A DNA stretch of 48,499 nt from Myxococcaceae bacterium (GTDB lineage Bacteria; Myxococcota; Myxococcia; Myxococcales; UBA5297): contig JAFVYB010000090.1 of NCBI GenBank assembly GCA_017500825.1, positions 1 to 48,499 of the forward strand, given 5' to 3'. Shown here in pieces: positions 8,216 through 17,409 of this stretch. The position numbers and the translations under genes are program-made. Position 1 is the first letter of the stretch, and each line of letters opens with the position of its first letter. The notes under the pieces were generated by a model. It was not told the origin of the DNA. It made no database searches and saw only the letters and a program-made list of their open reading frames with translations.

Positions 8216-8450
8216 GGAGACCTCACTTGTCGGGTGCCGCCGCGCGTCTTTCCGGCCTGCGGGCGGGTCGAGTCGGGTGAAAAAAGCGGCGCTTCTTAGT
8301 GAAGGGGCCTGTGGATGTGAAGCCGGTGAAAAACTTTTGCCGGGCGGTCCGCGAGGCGCCTTTTGCGCGCGCGAATTCCCTCACAAAAAGCTCTCTGAAC
8401 GGGCTTGAGGACCCGCGCCGGGGAGGCGTCGGAAACACGCGGTTTCGAGG

Positions 8451-9620
8451 TCACTCGGCGGCGATGTTGAGCGCGCTGCCAGGGATGTCGCTGAGTGGGA
8501 TCGCGCCGTCGTTGCGCCCGTTGTCCCAAAGGGCCTGCGGCGCCGTCGTCCCCTCCTGCAGGGCGAAGAACTGCATGCCGAGCACGCGCCATTTGCGGTA
8601 GCGCGCGGCCCGCCGCGTGTAGTGCCAGAGCTCCTCGTCAACCACCTGGCCGTAGATGTCGCGCGCGGCGTGTCGCAGCCAGGTCTTGCCGTCCCGCTGG
8701 ATGACGAAGCCGATGTGCGTCACGAGGAAGGGCGAGAGCGGGCGATCTTCGCGCACCAGGGCAAAGAGGGTGCCGCTCTTCAGCCGCGCGGCGATGTCGT
8801 TCACGCGGTCGATGGGGATGAACGCGAGTTCGTGGCGGCCGAGGGGAACGCGATTCAAGGGCAGGTCGAAACGGCGTCCCGAGGTGCGCTTCCGCCAGCT
8901 CTCCCGGGAGATGTCCTTGACATGGCGCACCGCGAGGTCGGGCGCGTTGGCCTGAGTCGCGATCTCGGCGGTGATGTCGCGCAGCTTGCCGCGTTGGCGC
9001 ATGGCCGGCACCCACTGGGCGGTGAAGAAGTGGTGGCGCGACTCAAAAGCGGGCGCGGCGTCGGGCGTTTCAGAGGCGTAGCGGATGGCCGTCAGGCGCG
9101 ATTCGAGCGCTTCGGGCGCGCCGCGTTCGGCCAGGGCGATGACCGTCTCGACCAGGGTCATGCAGTCGACGGCGTCGAAGCGCAGCAGTGGGTCGGCGTC
9201 TTGGGCGCCCGGGCCTTCGCCCAGGGGATCGAGGCGGTAGGGCGTGCCGAGGAAGCGCTCGCTGGCCTGGACGAGGCGGGAGGTGAAGTCGCCCTGAGCG
9301 CGCGCGATTTCGTCCACGATGGCGGCGGTTTGCCTTGGCGTTTTCGCGTCGACAAAACGGGGCGCGGCGGCGTCGACGCGGGCGGCGGGCAGGGAGGCGC
9401 GCGGCGAAGCCTGAAACCTCGCCTTGGGATTGGCCGTTGGCGTCGCCTTGGGTTTCGGGTGGCGGGTGACGATCGACGCTGGCGCCTTCGGGGCAAGGTT
9501 CGCCGCGGTCTTCGGAGCAATCTCGGGCGCGGTCTTCGAGGCGAGGCCTTCTGTCGCTTTTTCCGCCGAGGTTTCCGGCGACATGGCCAGCGCCGCCGCC
9601 AGGGCGAGGGCGCGCATCAT
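8451..9620 (-). CDS. DUF1460 / NlpC-P60-like amidase family protein, 389 aa
   Basis: A weak signal sequence and an Ala/Pro/Lys-rich linker (residues ~1-95) lead to a globular domain of about 290 residues. It contains FLGTPYRLDPL and RFDAVDCMTLVETV, with the catalytic-type Cys inside DCMTLVE, and a later THIGFVI His motif. These match my recollection of the DUF1460 family (N-acetylmuramoyl-L-alanine amidase-like cysteine peptidases acting on cell-wall fragments). The ATG at 9620 overlaps the TGA of the upstream HEAT-repeat gene (TGATG), so the two are translationally coupled. A second ATG follows immediately. Confidence 0.75.
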   Translation of the reverse strand: MMRALALAAALAMSPETSAEKATEGLASKTAPEIAPKTAANLAPKAPASIVTRHPKPKATPTANPKARFQASPRASLPAARVDAAAPRFVDAKTPRQTAAIVDEIARAQGDFTSRLVQASERFLGTPYRLDPLGEGPGAQDADPLLRFDAVDCMTLVETVIALAERGAPEALESRLTAIRYASETPDAAPAFESRHHFFTAQWVPAMRQRGKLRDITAEIATQANAPDLAVRHVKDISRESWRKRTSGRRFDLPLNRVPLGRHELAFIPIDRVNDIAARLKSGTLFALVREDRPLSPFLVTHIGFVIQRDGKTWLRHAARDIYGQVVDEELWHYTRRAARYRKWRVLGMQFFALQEGTTAPQALWDNGRNDGAIPLSDIPGSALNIAAE

Positions 9621-10759
9621 CAGCGCTTGCCGCCCGATTTTTTGGCGCGTCCGGCCTCGGTGAGGATCGACTTGCGCTGATGCGAAGGAACCTTGGCGTC
9701 CTCGATGGCCTGCTCCAGTCGATTGACGAGCGCGTAGTCCTCGGCGTCGTTGGCCTTTTGCGCCGAGAGCACGAGCCAGCGGGTGCCGCGCATGTCCTTT
9801 TGCAGGGAGAGCGCCTTGGCCGCCTCGATTTGGACGGAGATGACCTTGTCGTCGAGCAGCTTGGCGATGGCCTCGACCGTCCACTTGGGCTTGAGGTCGC
9901 GCAGGATCCAGACGGCGTCGCGGCGCATGTATTCGTCCTCGCCGTGGAGCAGCGCCTCGGTGAATCGACGTCCGGCAGGCTGATCGAGCGCGCACAGGCT
10001 CTTGGCCGCCGTCATGCGGATCACCTCGCTCGAATGTTTGAGCAGGCCTTCGAGGTCCTTGGCCGCCGCCGTGTAGCCGACCTCGCCCAGCGCCAGGATG
10101 GCCGCCTGTCGCGTCACCGCCACCTCGTCGTCGAGGAGCGCGCGCTTGAGGATCGCCGGGCCCTGTTTTTTGGCCTTGAGCTTGCCGAGCGCTGTCAGCG
10201 CCTCCCGCCGCACTGGCGCCGCGGCGTCTTCGGTGGCCTTGACGAGCAGCTCGATGGCGGGCGCGCCGGCCTTGGGACCGAGTCGACCGATCGCCGTGCA
10301 GGCCATCTGCCGCATCTCCATGTCGTCCTCGTATTCGACGAAGCGCTGCAGGCGCCGCAGGATCAGGCCCGCGTGTTTGGGCTCGACGAGCTGGCTGACG
10401 GCGTAGGTGCAGTTGACGCGCTCGCGACGGCTGCCCGTGCCCATGCAGTGGTTCATCTCTTCGATGAGGCCGTTCGTCACGAGGCCCTGGCTGACAGCCC
10501 GGCTGACGATGCCGCTGAGCACACCGCGCGTCTGCGCCTGCTTGATCTCGCCGCCCAGCTTCGACTGCTTGATCTCCAGCTTGGTGCGGCCGCGCTTCTG
10601 GGCCCAGGCGTCGCCAGAGAGGCCGCCGATCGAGAGACCGCAGAGGGCGAAAACAGCGATGGCCAGGCAATGGCGCGCGCGCGTCCAGAGATGGGCGCGG
10701 GCAAGGGCGGGGCGCTTGAAAAACGAGGTGCGATCCACGAGAGGCGCGGCGTCGGTCAT
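9620..10759 (-). CDS. exported HEAT-repeat protein, 379 aa
   Basis: Residues ~29-53 form a signal peptide after an unusually long charged n-region (ends GDAWA). From about residue 120 the protein is built of HEAT/PBS-lyase-type helical repeats (MEMRQMACTAIGRLGPK, APVRREALTALGKLKAK, VAVTRQAAILALGEVGY, SEVIRMTAAKSLCALDQ, EYMRRDAVWILRDLKPK, VISVQIEAAKALSLQ), at least six. Such solenoids bind other proteins. The tail is Lys-rich (AKKSGGKR). AGGAG precedes the ATG. It is the first gene of a coupled pair with the DUF1460-like protein, which suggests that the two work together in the envelope. Confidence 0.85.
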   Translation of the reverse strand: MTDAAPLVDRTSFFKRPALARAHLWTRARHCLAIAVFALCGLSIGGLSGDAWAQKRGRTKLEIKQSKLGGEIKQAQTRGVLSGIVSRAVSQGLVTNGLIEEMNHCMGTGSRRERVNCTYAVSQLVEPKHAGLILRRLQRFVEYEDDMEMRQMACTAIGRLGPKAGAPAIELLVKATEDAAAPVRREALTALGKLKAKKQGPAILKRALLDDEVAVTRQAAILALGEVGYTAAAKDLEGLLKHSSEVIRMTAAKSLCALDQPAGRRFTEALLHGEDEYMRRDAVWILRDLKPKWTVEAIAKLLDDKVISVQIEAAKALSLQKDMRGTRWLVLSAQKANDAEDYALVNRLEQAIEDAKVPSHQRKSILTEAGRAKKSGGKR

Positions 10760-10916
10760 GGGGGACTCCTTGGGTTTGATGAGCTGGTTTGGCGGTGGAC
10801 GGTCGGTCGGCTCTTAGGCGCGCGGCGTCCAGTGGAAGGGCAACGCCAGAAAGACAAAGCCGCCTCGATGGGCGGCGGACGGCTGCGGCGCGTGCTTCTG
10901 TGCGGAGGGCATCTAG

Positions 10917-11864
10917 ATGAGGCGATTCTGGAAATACAGCGGCTTGGGCAACGACTTCATTCTCTTCGACGCGATGGATGAGGCGATTTGTATGAGCGGA
11001 CAGCGGGCTCGGGCGCTGTGCGATCGCCGCTTTGGCGTGGGCGCGGACGGCGTGCTCGTGGTCGCGCCTTCCGCTGTGGCCGACGCGCGCATGAGCGTGA
11101 TCAACGCCGACGGCAGCGAGGCGCGGATGTGCGGCAATGGCCTGCGCGCCGTGGCGCGGTTTCTCGACGAGGCGAGGGGACTTGGCGGGCGCGAGATCGC
11201 TGTCGAGACGGCCTCCGGGCTGCGCTTTTGCCGGGTGAACCGCTTCGGGCATCGCTGCGAGGTCGGCGCGCGCATGGGGCGGCCCAGGCTGAAGCCGCGG
11301 GAGATTCCGATGCGGATCGAGGCGACCGGATGCCTCGCCCAGGGCGGCGAACGGTTTGTCGATGGCGGGATCGTCGTCGGAAAAACGCGCCTGACGGCCA
11401 CGGCGGTCTCGATGGGCAACCCGCACCTCGTCTGTTTTGATCTCGACGCCGACCGGTTTGCCGACCTTGCGCCTTCGCTCGAACGCCACGCGGCCTTTCC
11501 CGAGCGCGTCAACGTCGAGTGCGCGCGAAAAATTGGCGACAACCGCTTCGAGGTCGTCGTCTGGGAGCGCGGCTGTGGCTTCACCAAGGCCTGCGGCACG
11601 GGGGCCTGCGCTGTGGCGGTGGCGGCCATCCTTGAGGGGCGCGCCCGCGTTGGCGCCGAGATCGCGATTCAGCTGCCCGGCGGCGAACTCTTCATCCGCG
11701 TCGACGGCGCGGCGGGGGAGGGGAGTCTGAGCGCGTCGGGGGCTGCCGAGGCGGGGACTTTTTCAGAAGGGGAGGTGGCGGTGGGGGAAGTGACCATGCG
11801 CGGCGAGGTCGCGCGCGTCTTCGAAGGGATGATCGACCTCGAATTGCCGTGTTTTGGCCTGTGA
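10917..11864 (+). CDS. dapF: diaminopimelate epimerase
   Basis: Converts LL- to meso-diaminopimelate for lysine and peptidoglycan synthesis, using two cysteines as acid and base. Both are present: Cys-72 in ARMCGNGLRAVA and Cys-226 in KACGTGACAVAVAA. The N-terminal KYSGLGNDFILFD is typical. At 315 residues it is longer than the usual ~275 because of a ~30-residue Gly/Glu insert before the C-terminus (around GEGSLSASGAAEAGTFSEGE). The ATG at 10917 starts 157 bp from the divergent HEAT-repeat gene, so both promoters must share that gap. The other dap genes are not in the window, but the next gene is an aminotransferase. Confidence 0.93.
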   Translation: MRRFWKYSGLGNDFILFDAMDEAICMSGQRARALCDRRFGVGADGVLVVAPSAVADARMSVINADGSEARMCGNGLRAVARFLDEARGLGGREIAVETASGLRFCRVNRFGHRCEVGARMGRPRLKPREIPMRIEATGCLAQGGERFVDGGIVVGKTRLTATAVSMGNPHLVCFDLDADRFADLAPSLERHAAFPERVNVECARKIGDNRFEVVVWERGCGFTKACGTGACAVAVAAILEGRARVGAEIAIQLPGGELFIRVDGAAGEGSLSASGAAEAGTFSEGEVAVGEVTMRGEVARVFEGMIDLELPCFGL

Positions 11865-12002
11865 TTCGCCCGCGGCCCGTTCCCCTTTGAATCGGCGCGC
11901 TTTTTCACTATGCGCCCGCGCCCGCCGCGCGGCCCACCCACGCCCCGGCGGGCCGACACGTCATCCACTGGGCCCCGCCCGCCACCGAGAGGGAGTCACA
12001 CC

Positions 12003-13217
12003 ATGCGCATCAGCCAGCTCGCGCGCGCCATCCAGCCGTCCGCCACGCTCAAGCTCAACGAGGAGGCCCAGCGCCTGCGCGCGTCCGGCGCCAGCGTCAT
12101 CCACCTGGGGACAGGCGAGCCGCGCATCAAGACGCCGATCGACGCCGTTCTCGCGGCCAGCGCCAAACTCACCAGCGCCGAGGTCAAATACACGGGCACC
12201 ACCGGCACGCCCGCGCTCAAGGCCGCCATCGCCCGCTACATGGGCGAGCACTACGGGGTGGACACCCTGCCCCAGGAAATCGTCGTCTCGCCCGGCGCCA
12301 AGGCCTCGCTCTACCTGGCCCTTCTGGCCATCACCGACCCCGACGACGAGATCGTCATCACCGCGCCCTACTGGGTGAGCTACCCGGAGATGATCAAGGC
12401 CGTGCGCGGCCGCCCGGTGGTTGTCGAGAGCGGCGAGGACTTCTAACCGCGCCTGGAAGACATCGAACGCGCCATCACGCCCCGCACCCGCGCCATTGTC
12501 GTCAACAGCCCCAACAACCCCTCGGGCGCCGTCTACAGCGAGGGGCTGATCGCCGGGCTCGTGGCCCTGTGCGAGGCGCGCGACCTCTTCCTCATCGTCG
12601 ACGACATCTACCACCGCCTCGTCTTCGCCGGCCGCCGCGCCGTCTCGCCCTTCACCTTTGCCAAGGGCGATCGCGCCGCCAGCCGCATCATCCTCATCAA
12701 TGGCGTCTCGAAGCTCTACGGCATGACCGGGTTCCGCATCGGCTGGAGTGTCGCCGCGCCCGAAGTCGCCGCCGCCATGGGCAAACTGCAGGGGCAGAGC
12801 GTCTCGTGTCCGTCGGCGCTGCTTCAGGACGCGGCTGTCGGGGCGCTGAGCGGCGAGCAGGCGGTCCTCGACGGGTTGATGGCCACGCTGGAGCACAACC
12901 GCGACGTGCTTTGCGAAGGTCTCAAGGCCATTCCCAACGTCAGGCTGCGCGTGCCCGCCGGCACCTTCTATTCGCTGGCCGACTTCAGCGCGATCGAGCC
13001 CTCGTCCGAGAAGCTCTCGCGCCTCCTTCTGGAAAAGGCGCTCGTCGTGACCGTGCCGGGCCGGGAGTTTGGCCGCGAAGGACACCTGCGCATCAGCTTC
13101 TGCGGCAGCCTCGACGAGATTTGCCGCGGCGTCGAACGGCTGCGCTGGGCGCTCGATCCCGAGTCGCCGCGCGAGATTTGGCTGGGGGACACGCGCGCCG
13201 TCCGCGACTGGATCTGA
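12003..13217 (+). pseudogene. class I aminotransferase (aspartate aminotransferase-like), interrupted by an in-frame TAA
   Basis: The frame from ATG 12003 encodes the N-terminal part (LGTGEPRIKTP, KYTGTTGTPALKAAIA, VSPGAKASLYLALLA, APYWVSYPEM) and stops at TAA 12444-12446. The same frame then continues without a break to TGA 13217. It contains the second half: the VNSPNNPSG motif, the PLP-binding Lys near codon 237 (GVSKLYGMTGFRIGW) and the C-terminal REGHLRISFCGS. Read through, it would be about 404 residues, the normal length for AspC-like PLP enzymes. The stop sits where the family has a short linker (ENF-x-P), so it looks like a point nonsense mutation or a base-call error, not a gene boundary. 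If real, only a non-functional 147-aa N-terminal fragment is made. Confidence 0.85.
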
Positions 13218-13316
13218 ACTGCCCGCCCCGCGCCATTGTCGGCAAAAGCGCCCGTCCGCGTCCGCTCCACAGCGTCCGGCGGGCCGACTGCCCCCTCCTT
13301 CCAAAAGGCTTTCGCC

Positions 13317-14834
13317 ATGACAGAGCCCACCTTTGGCCTCGAACTGCACGCGATCAACGCCGCCGGGCGTTGCCACTGGAACACGCGCACCACTCAACTT
13401 GTCGAAATGGCGCTCGCGCGCGGCGAGGGCGTGCTCTCGCGTGACGGCGCGCTCGTCGTCGGCCAATCGCCTGTCGCCTCCAGCGAGACCGCGCGACTTC
13501 TGGTCAAAAGCCCCGAGAGCGCCTCTCGCGTCGAATGGACGCGCGACAACCGACCGCTCGATCCGCGCCTCTTCAGCCAGCTCTATGGCCGCGTCCTCGC
13601 CTTCCTTCAGGGCCGCGAGCTCTTCGTCCAGGACCGGGGCCTCGGCGGCCACGAGCACCGCCTGAAACGCGTGCGCGTCATCTCGATCCGGGCCAGCCAC
13701 GCGCTCCTCGCCCATCACCTGATGCGGGCCATGCCCGACGACGCGCAGAGTCCGTTTTTCCCCGACTTCACGATCGTCCTCGCGCCCGACTTCGCGCCCC
13801 ATCCCGCCGCCGACCAGCTGCCTTCCCCGGCCGCAGCCATCCTCGACTTTGACAAGCGCCTCGGCGTCATCGTCGGCACCAGCGCGCTCGACGAGTTGCC
13901 GCTGATGCTGGGGCGAATCACAGGGCTCGACCTGCCCGAGAAGCAGCGCCTGCCGCTGTGGGCAAGCGCGCTGCAAAATCGCTTCACCGACGATGTCTTC
14001 CTCGTCATCGGTCGCCCCGGCGTGGGCAAGACGCGCCTCGCGTTCCAGATGTGCGCCGACTGCGAGAGCCTGGAGGTCATCGGCGATGGCGCGCTTTCGC
14101 TCAGCGAGGGGGGGCTCGACATCCTCGGCCACGGCGGCGTCGGTTCGCTCGCCGACGTGCGGCCACACCTGAGGCAGGGCTTCGGCAACCTGATCGAGTC
14201 GGCAGATCTGGATCCGGCCACCCGCCGCGTCCGCGACGAGAAAAACGCCCGACTCGTCTGGCCCTGTGACGCCATCTCGACGCGCCGTCCGCGCAAGGTC
14301 GCTCCCGCGCCGCGCCACGTCTTCCTCCTCGTTCGCGACGACAGCGGCGTTTTGCCCCCCATCGCCCGCCTCGACGCGCGTGCCGCCACCCAGCTGTTCA
14401 CCCTCGGTCCAGGCGCCTGCCGCCGCGACGGTGTCGACGAGGTGCCCATCGACTTCGACGATTGCCTCGACGCGCGCCGCCTCCTGAAGCCGCGTGAAGT
14501 CCTCGCCCGCCTGTTGAGCGACAAGATCGCGCGCCACGGGATGCAGTGCTGGCTGTGCAACACCGGACGCCTGCCGCGCGACGACGACGGCTTCACCGAA
14601 CAGCCTGTCGAACGGACGAGCCTGCTCGCGCTGGCGGCCATCGAGGGCGAGCTGGAACGTTCGGAGTGGCGCCGCGATCGCTTCCTCGGCGTCGATATCC
14701 CCACCGCCTGTCGTGGCATGAGCGCGCGCGAGATCGACCCTGTCGGCCAGCTCAAGACGCAGGCCTTTTACGAGCGGCGCGCCGGGGCGCTTGCCGAGGC
14801 TCTGGCGAGGCGCGGGTTCGAGTTTCGCCGTTGA
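13317..14834 (+). CDS. divergent ATP-type PEP carboxykinase-like protein, 505 aa
   Basis: The whole length follows ATP-dependent PEP carboxykinase: RGEGVLSRDGALVV (36-48), FPDFTIVLAPDF (148-159), the P-loop GRPGVGKT (232-239), GVLPPIARL (344-352) and CNTG (414-417). Key catalytic positions differ. The GRSPKDK substrate loop is replaced by SPVASSE. The GT-x-Y-x-GEMKK metal/substrate loop is GTSALDEL (187-194), without Tyr or the Lys pair. The HCSAN His is missing (WASAL, 215-219). GDDEHGW is GDGALSL (256-262). The Arg before the YP motif is kept (NARLVWP). It probably still binds a nucleotide but is unlikely to carry out the normal oxaloacetate reaction. AAAAGG precedes the ATG. It lies 9 nt before the next gene. 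Confidence 0.8.
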   Translation: MTEPTFGLELHAINAAGRCHWNTRTTQLVEMALARGEGVLSRDGALVVGQSPVASSETARLLVKSPESASRVEWTRDNRPLDPRLFSQLYGRVLAFLQGRELFVQDRGLGGHEHRLKRVRVISIRASHALLAHHLMRAMPDDAQSPFFPDFTIVLAPDFAPHPAADQLPSPAAAILDFDKRLGVIVGTSALDELPLMLGRITGLDLPEKQRLPLWASALQNRFTDDVFLVIGRPGVGKTRLAFQMCADCESLEVIGDGALSLSEGGLDILGHGGVGSLADVRPHLRQGFGNLIESADLDPATRRVRDEKNARLVWPCDAISTRRPRKVAPAPRHVFLLVRDDSGVLPPIARLDARAATQLFTLGPGACRRDGVDEVPIDFDDCLDARRLLKPREVLARLLSDKIARHGMQCWLCNTGRLPRDDDGFTEQPVERTSLLALAAIEGELERSEWRRDRFLGVDIPTACRGMSAREIDPVGQLKTQAFYERRAGALAEALARRGFEFRR

Positions 14835-14843
14835 GGACGCGCC

Positions 14844-15806
14844 ATGTTCGCGACGACTCCTGTGCGTTCGCCGCGCTGGTTTGGCGGCATCGATGAAAAC
14901 GGCCTTGGACCGCGCCTTGGGCCGCTGATCGTGACCGGTGTTCTGGCGCGGGCGGAGAGCGAGGAGGCGTCGCGCGAGGTTCAGGGACCGGCGGCGCGCC
15001 TCTTCGAGGATCTCGTCGGCGACTCGAAGCGGCTCGTCGGGTTTGGCCACAGCGCGTTGGGCGAGGCCTGGGCGCGGGTCATCTGCCGTCACCAGGGCGT
15101 CGACGCCGATTCGCCTCAGGCGATCGTTCAGGCGCTTTGCCTCGACGAGGTCGCTTCTCTGAGCGCCACTTGTCCAGCGAGCGCGCTTCCCCTGTGCTGG
15201 CCCGTGAGCGCGGACGGCGAGGAGCGCTTTGTCGCCGACGGCGGACTCATCGAACGCGTCGAGGCGCTGCATGGCGAACTGGCCTCGCGCGGCGTCCACC
15301 TGATTTTCGCCAGATCGGTCATTGCCTGCGCCCGCGCGCTCAACGCCGCCCACGACGAGGGACGCACGCGGCTCGACATCGATCTGGAGGCCATGGAGCG
15401 GCTCTTTCTGGCCATGCGCGAACGGGCGGGAACCTCGCTGCGCGTCCACTGCGGCAAGGTCGGCGGGCTCACCTTCTACGCGCCCCGGTTTCGCCACGTC
15501 CGCATCGACGCGTTGGGCATCCTCAAGGAGGCGCAGGCCTTCAGCGCCTATCGCTCGGGCGGCGCGGAGCTCTGCTTCGTGCTCGACGCCGAACCCAAAC
15601 ACCAGCTCGTGGCCCTGGCATCGCTCGTCGGCAAGTGGCTGCGCGATCTCTTCATGGACCGCCTGCTCGCCCATCTGCGGCGCGAGCACCCCGAGTGGCC
15701 GGTCGCCAGTGGCTACAACGACAAGGTCACCAAGCGCCTGATTTCGCTCAGCGAAGAGATGCGTCGCGCGCGGGGCATCCCCGACGACTGCTTTCTGCGG
15801 CGTTGA
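14844..15806 (+). CDS. divergent RNase HII-like protein, 320 aa
   Basis: The N-terminal GGIDENGLGPRLGPLIVTG matches the RNase HII signature (DEaGrGplaGPv), with the first Asp and Glu of the active site present. Near the C-terminus, DAEPKHQLVALASLVGKWLRD resembles the SIAAASI-x-AK-x-x-RD motif, followed by a GYNDK motif like GYGTK. The strand that normally carries the third catalytic Asp reads VHCGKVGGLTFY, with Gly where I would expect Asp. At 320 residues it is longer than RNase HII (~200-230), with an insert between the first and third motifs. It may be an inactive or re-purposed RNase H fold. It is probably co-transcribed with the PEPCK-like gene, 9 nt upstream. Confidence 0.7.
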   Translation: MFATTPVRSPRWFGGIDENGLGPRLGPLIVTGVLARAESEEASREVQGPAARLFEDLVGDSKRLVGFGHSALGEAWARVICRHQGVDADSPQAIVQALCLDEVASLSATCPASALPLCWPVSADGEERFVADGGLIERVEALHGELASRGVHLIFARSVIACARALNAAHDEGRTRLDIDLEAMERLFLAMRERAGTSLRVHCGKVGGLTFYAPRFRHVRIDALGILKEAQAFSAYRSGGAELCFVLDAEPKHQLVALASLVGKWLRDLFMDRLLAHLRREHPEWPVASGYNDKVTKRLISLSEEMRRARGIPDDCFLRR

Positions 15807-15974
15807 GGTCCGCCTCGTCTCGCGCGGTTGAGTCGCTGGCTGCTCTGGTGGCCGTCCTCCGCTCTGGTTGCGCCTGGGGGAGGCCGTCGCTAAAAGCGCG
15901 CGCCTTTTCGCGGCCCCATTTGGGGTTGCGCCTGCGACCATTAACCACCAACGCCCACCGCGAGGACGCCCTTC

Positions 15975-17336
15975 ATGAAGCGAATCGCCCTCACCGCCCT
16001 CTTCGCCCTGACGACCGCTTGCGCCTCGGCGCCTGTGACGCCGCCGACTTCGGACACCGCGACAGGCGTCGACTCGACAGGCGTCAGCATCGCGCGGCAG
16101 ACGACAACGCCGCTCAGGCAGCAGGCGCTCGACCTCTTCGCGGCGGCCTCTGAGGCGGAGCGCGGTGTTTCATTCTCTCTCGACCTCGACGCCCTGCGCG
16201 CGCGCGGCATCCTCTCGAACGATCCGAAGATCGCGGGCGGCTACACCCTGGTCCAGGCGCTCGCGCCCCTTGTCGGCGAGCTGACGATCTTCAAGTCGGA
16301 ATGGACGCGTCCGCTCTCTGAATTGCTCGTCCACGCCTCTGTCGTCGACCGCGCGGTGCCATTCCCCAAGGTCAAGCGGCTGGGCCTCTATGTGCCTCGG
16401 GTCGCGCCGCTCAACGCTTCCACCAGGGTCGCAGATGTCGCGCGTCAGAGCGCCCTGCTCGTCGGCGTGGAGGCGGACGCGGCGGCGGTGCGGGCGATTT
16501 TGTCGAGTTACGCGGCGATCGTGCGCGCCTCGCGGCCGAGTGTCTCCTCTGCGATCGGCGAAAGAGGTCCGGTGCCGGAGGTGGCGCTCGTGGATGGCTC
16601 GCTGTGCGTCCTCGAAGGCGATGATCGCGCGCCGCTGGCCTGTCTTTTTGGCGGCGACGGCGTCTACGTCCTCGGCACCCCTCAGGTCCTCGACGCGCTC
16701 AAGTCGCGTGGCGCGGCTTCCGATTCGACTCGCGGCGGAGGGACGGACACGCCCGACGCGACGGGAAACACGCCGATTCAATTTTTCAGCCTCGCCTATG
16801 CCGACGACAAAGTGGGCCGCGTGTTCGCGCGCGCTTTCGGTGACGACGACCTGACGCTGACGATCGCGCTCGACTCGCCGACAGAGGCCATAAGCCAGCA
16901 ATTCGCGCAGGTTGCCCATCTCTTCCTCGCCCGCCGTCAACAGGCGCAGCGCGAGTTTTCGGTGGCCACGGCCATGGCGCTGCAGAACGTCCAGGCGGCG
17001 ATAGGTCAGGACGCCCAGGCGCCCGAAGATCTGCGCGCGGCTGTCTCTCAACTCACGGTCGACGCCATTTTCGACCCCTACGGCACGGGCCTGATGAATC
17101 CGGACAACGTCGCGCTGACGCAGGACGGCAAAGTGCTCACGCTCACCGCCCGCCTGCCCGCCGCCCACGTCGATCACCACATCGTCACCTGGCGCAACAT
17201 GAGCGCGTTTGAGTTCTCGCTCTATTCAGGGCTGCCGCGCGCGCTTCTGGCGCTCTTCAAACCGCGCGACACGGCTCCGGATACAGCGCCCGCTTCTCCC
17301 GACGCGGCTGGGCCGATCGCCGACGCCGCCGAATGA
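15975..17336 (+). CDS. predicted lipoprotein, 453 aa
   Basis: The signal peptide MKRIALTALFALTTAC ends in a lipobox (TTAC) with Cys-16 as the lipidation site, followed by a Thr/Ser/Pro-rich linker to about residue 45. The rest is a soluble mixed alpha/beta protein without recognisable motifs. The C-terminal ~25 residues are Asp/Ala/Pro-rich and low in complexity. I do not recognise the family. It follows the RNase HII-like gene after a 168-bp gap, so it probably has its own promoter. Confidence 0.75.
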   Translation: MKRIALTALFALTTACASAPVTPPTSDTATGVDSTGVSIARQTTTPLRQQALDLFAAASEAERGVSFSLDLDALRARGILSNDPKIAGGYTLVQALAPLVGELTIFKSEWTRPLSELLVHASVVDRAVPFPKVKRLGLYVPRVAPLNASTRVADVARQSALLVGVEADAAAVRAILSSYAAIVRASRPSVSSAIGERGPVPEVALVDGSLCVLEGDDRAPLACLFGGDGVYVLGTPQVLDALKSRGAASDSTRGGGTDTPDATGNTPIQFFSLAYADDKVGRVFARAFGDDDLTLTIALDSPTEAISQQFAQVAHLFLARRQQAQREFSVATAMALQNVQAAIGQDAQAPEDLRAAVSQLTVDAIFDPYGTGLMNPDNVALTQDGKVLTLTARLPAAHVDHHIVTWRNMSAFEFSLYSGLPRALLALFKPRDTAPDTAPASPDAAGPIADAAE

Positions 17337-17409
17337 CCTGCCGCCTGGTCTTTCCTGTGGCGCGACTGCCCCGGGCGTGACCAGCGCGCGAACCAAGGAG
17401 CCGTTGAAC

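Noticed and set aside
12003..13217. Reassignment of TAA as a sense codon or selenocysteine-like recoding
   Set aside because: TAA ends tuf, rpsS, rplN and rplP normally, and no recoding signal is evident.
11961..15941. A 1326-codon open frame on the minus strand across the aminotransferase, PEPCK-like and RNase-like genes
   Set aside because: Long antisense frames without stops are expected in high-GC genes. The plus-strand proteins carry clear motifs and this one does not.
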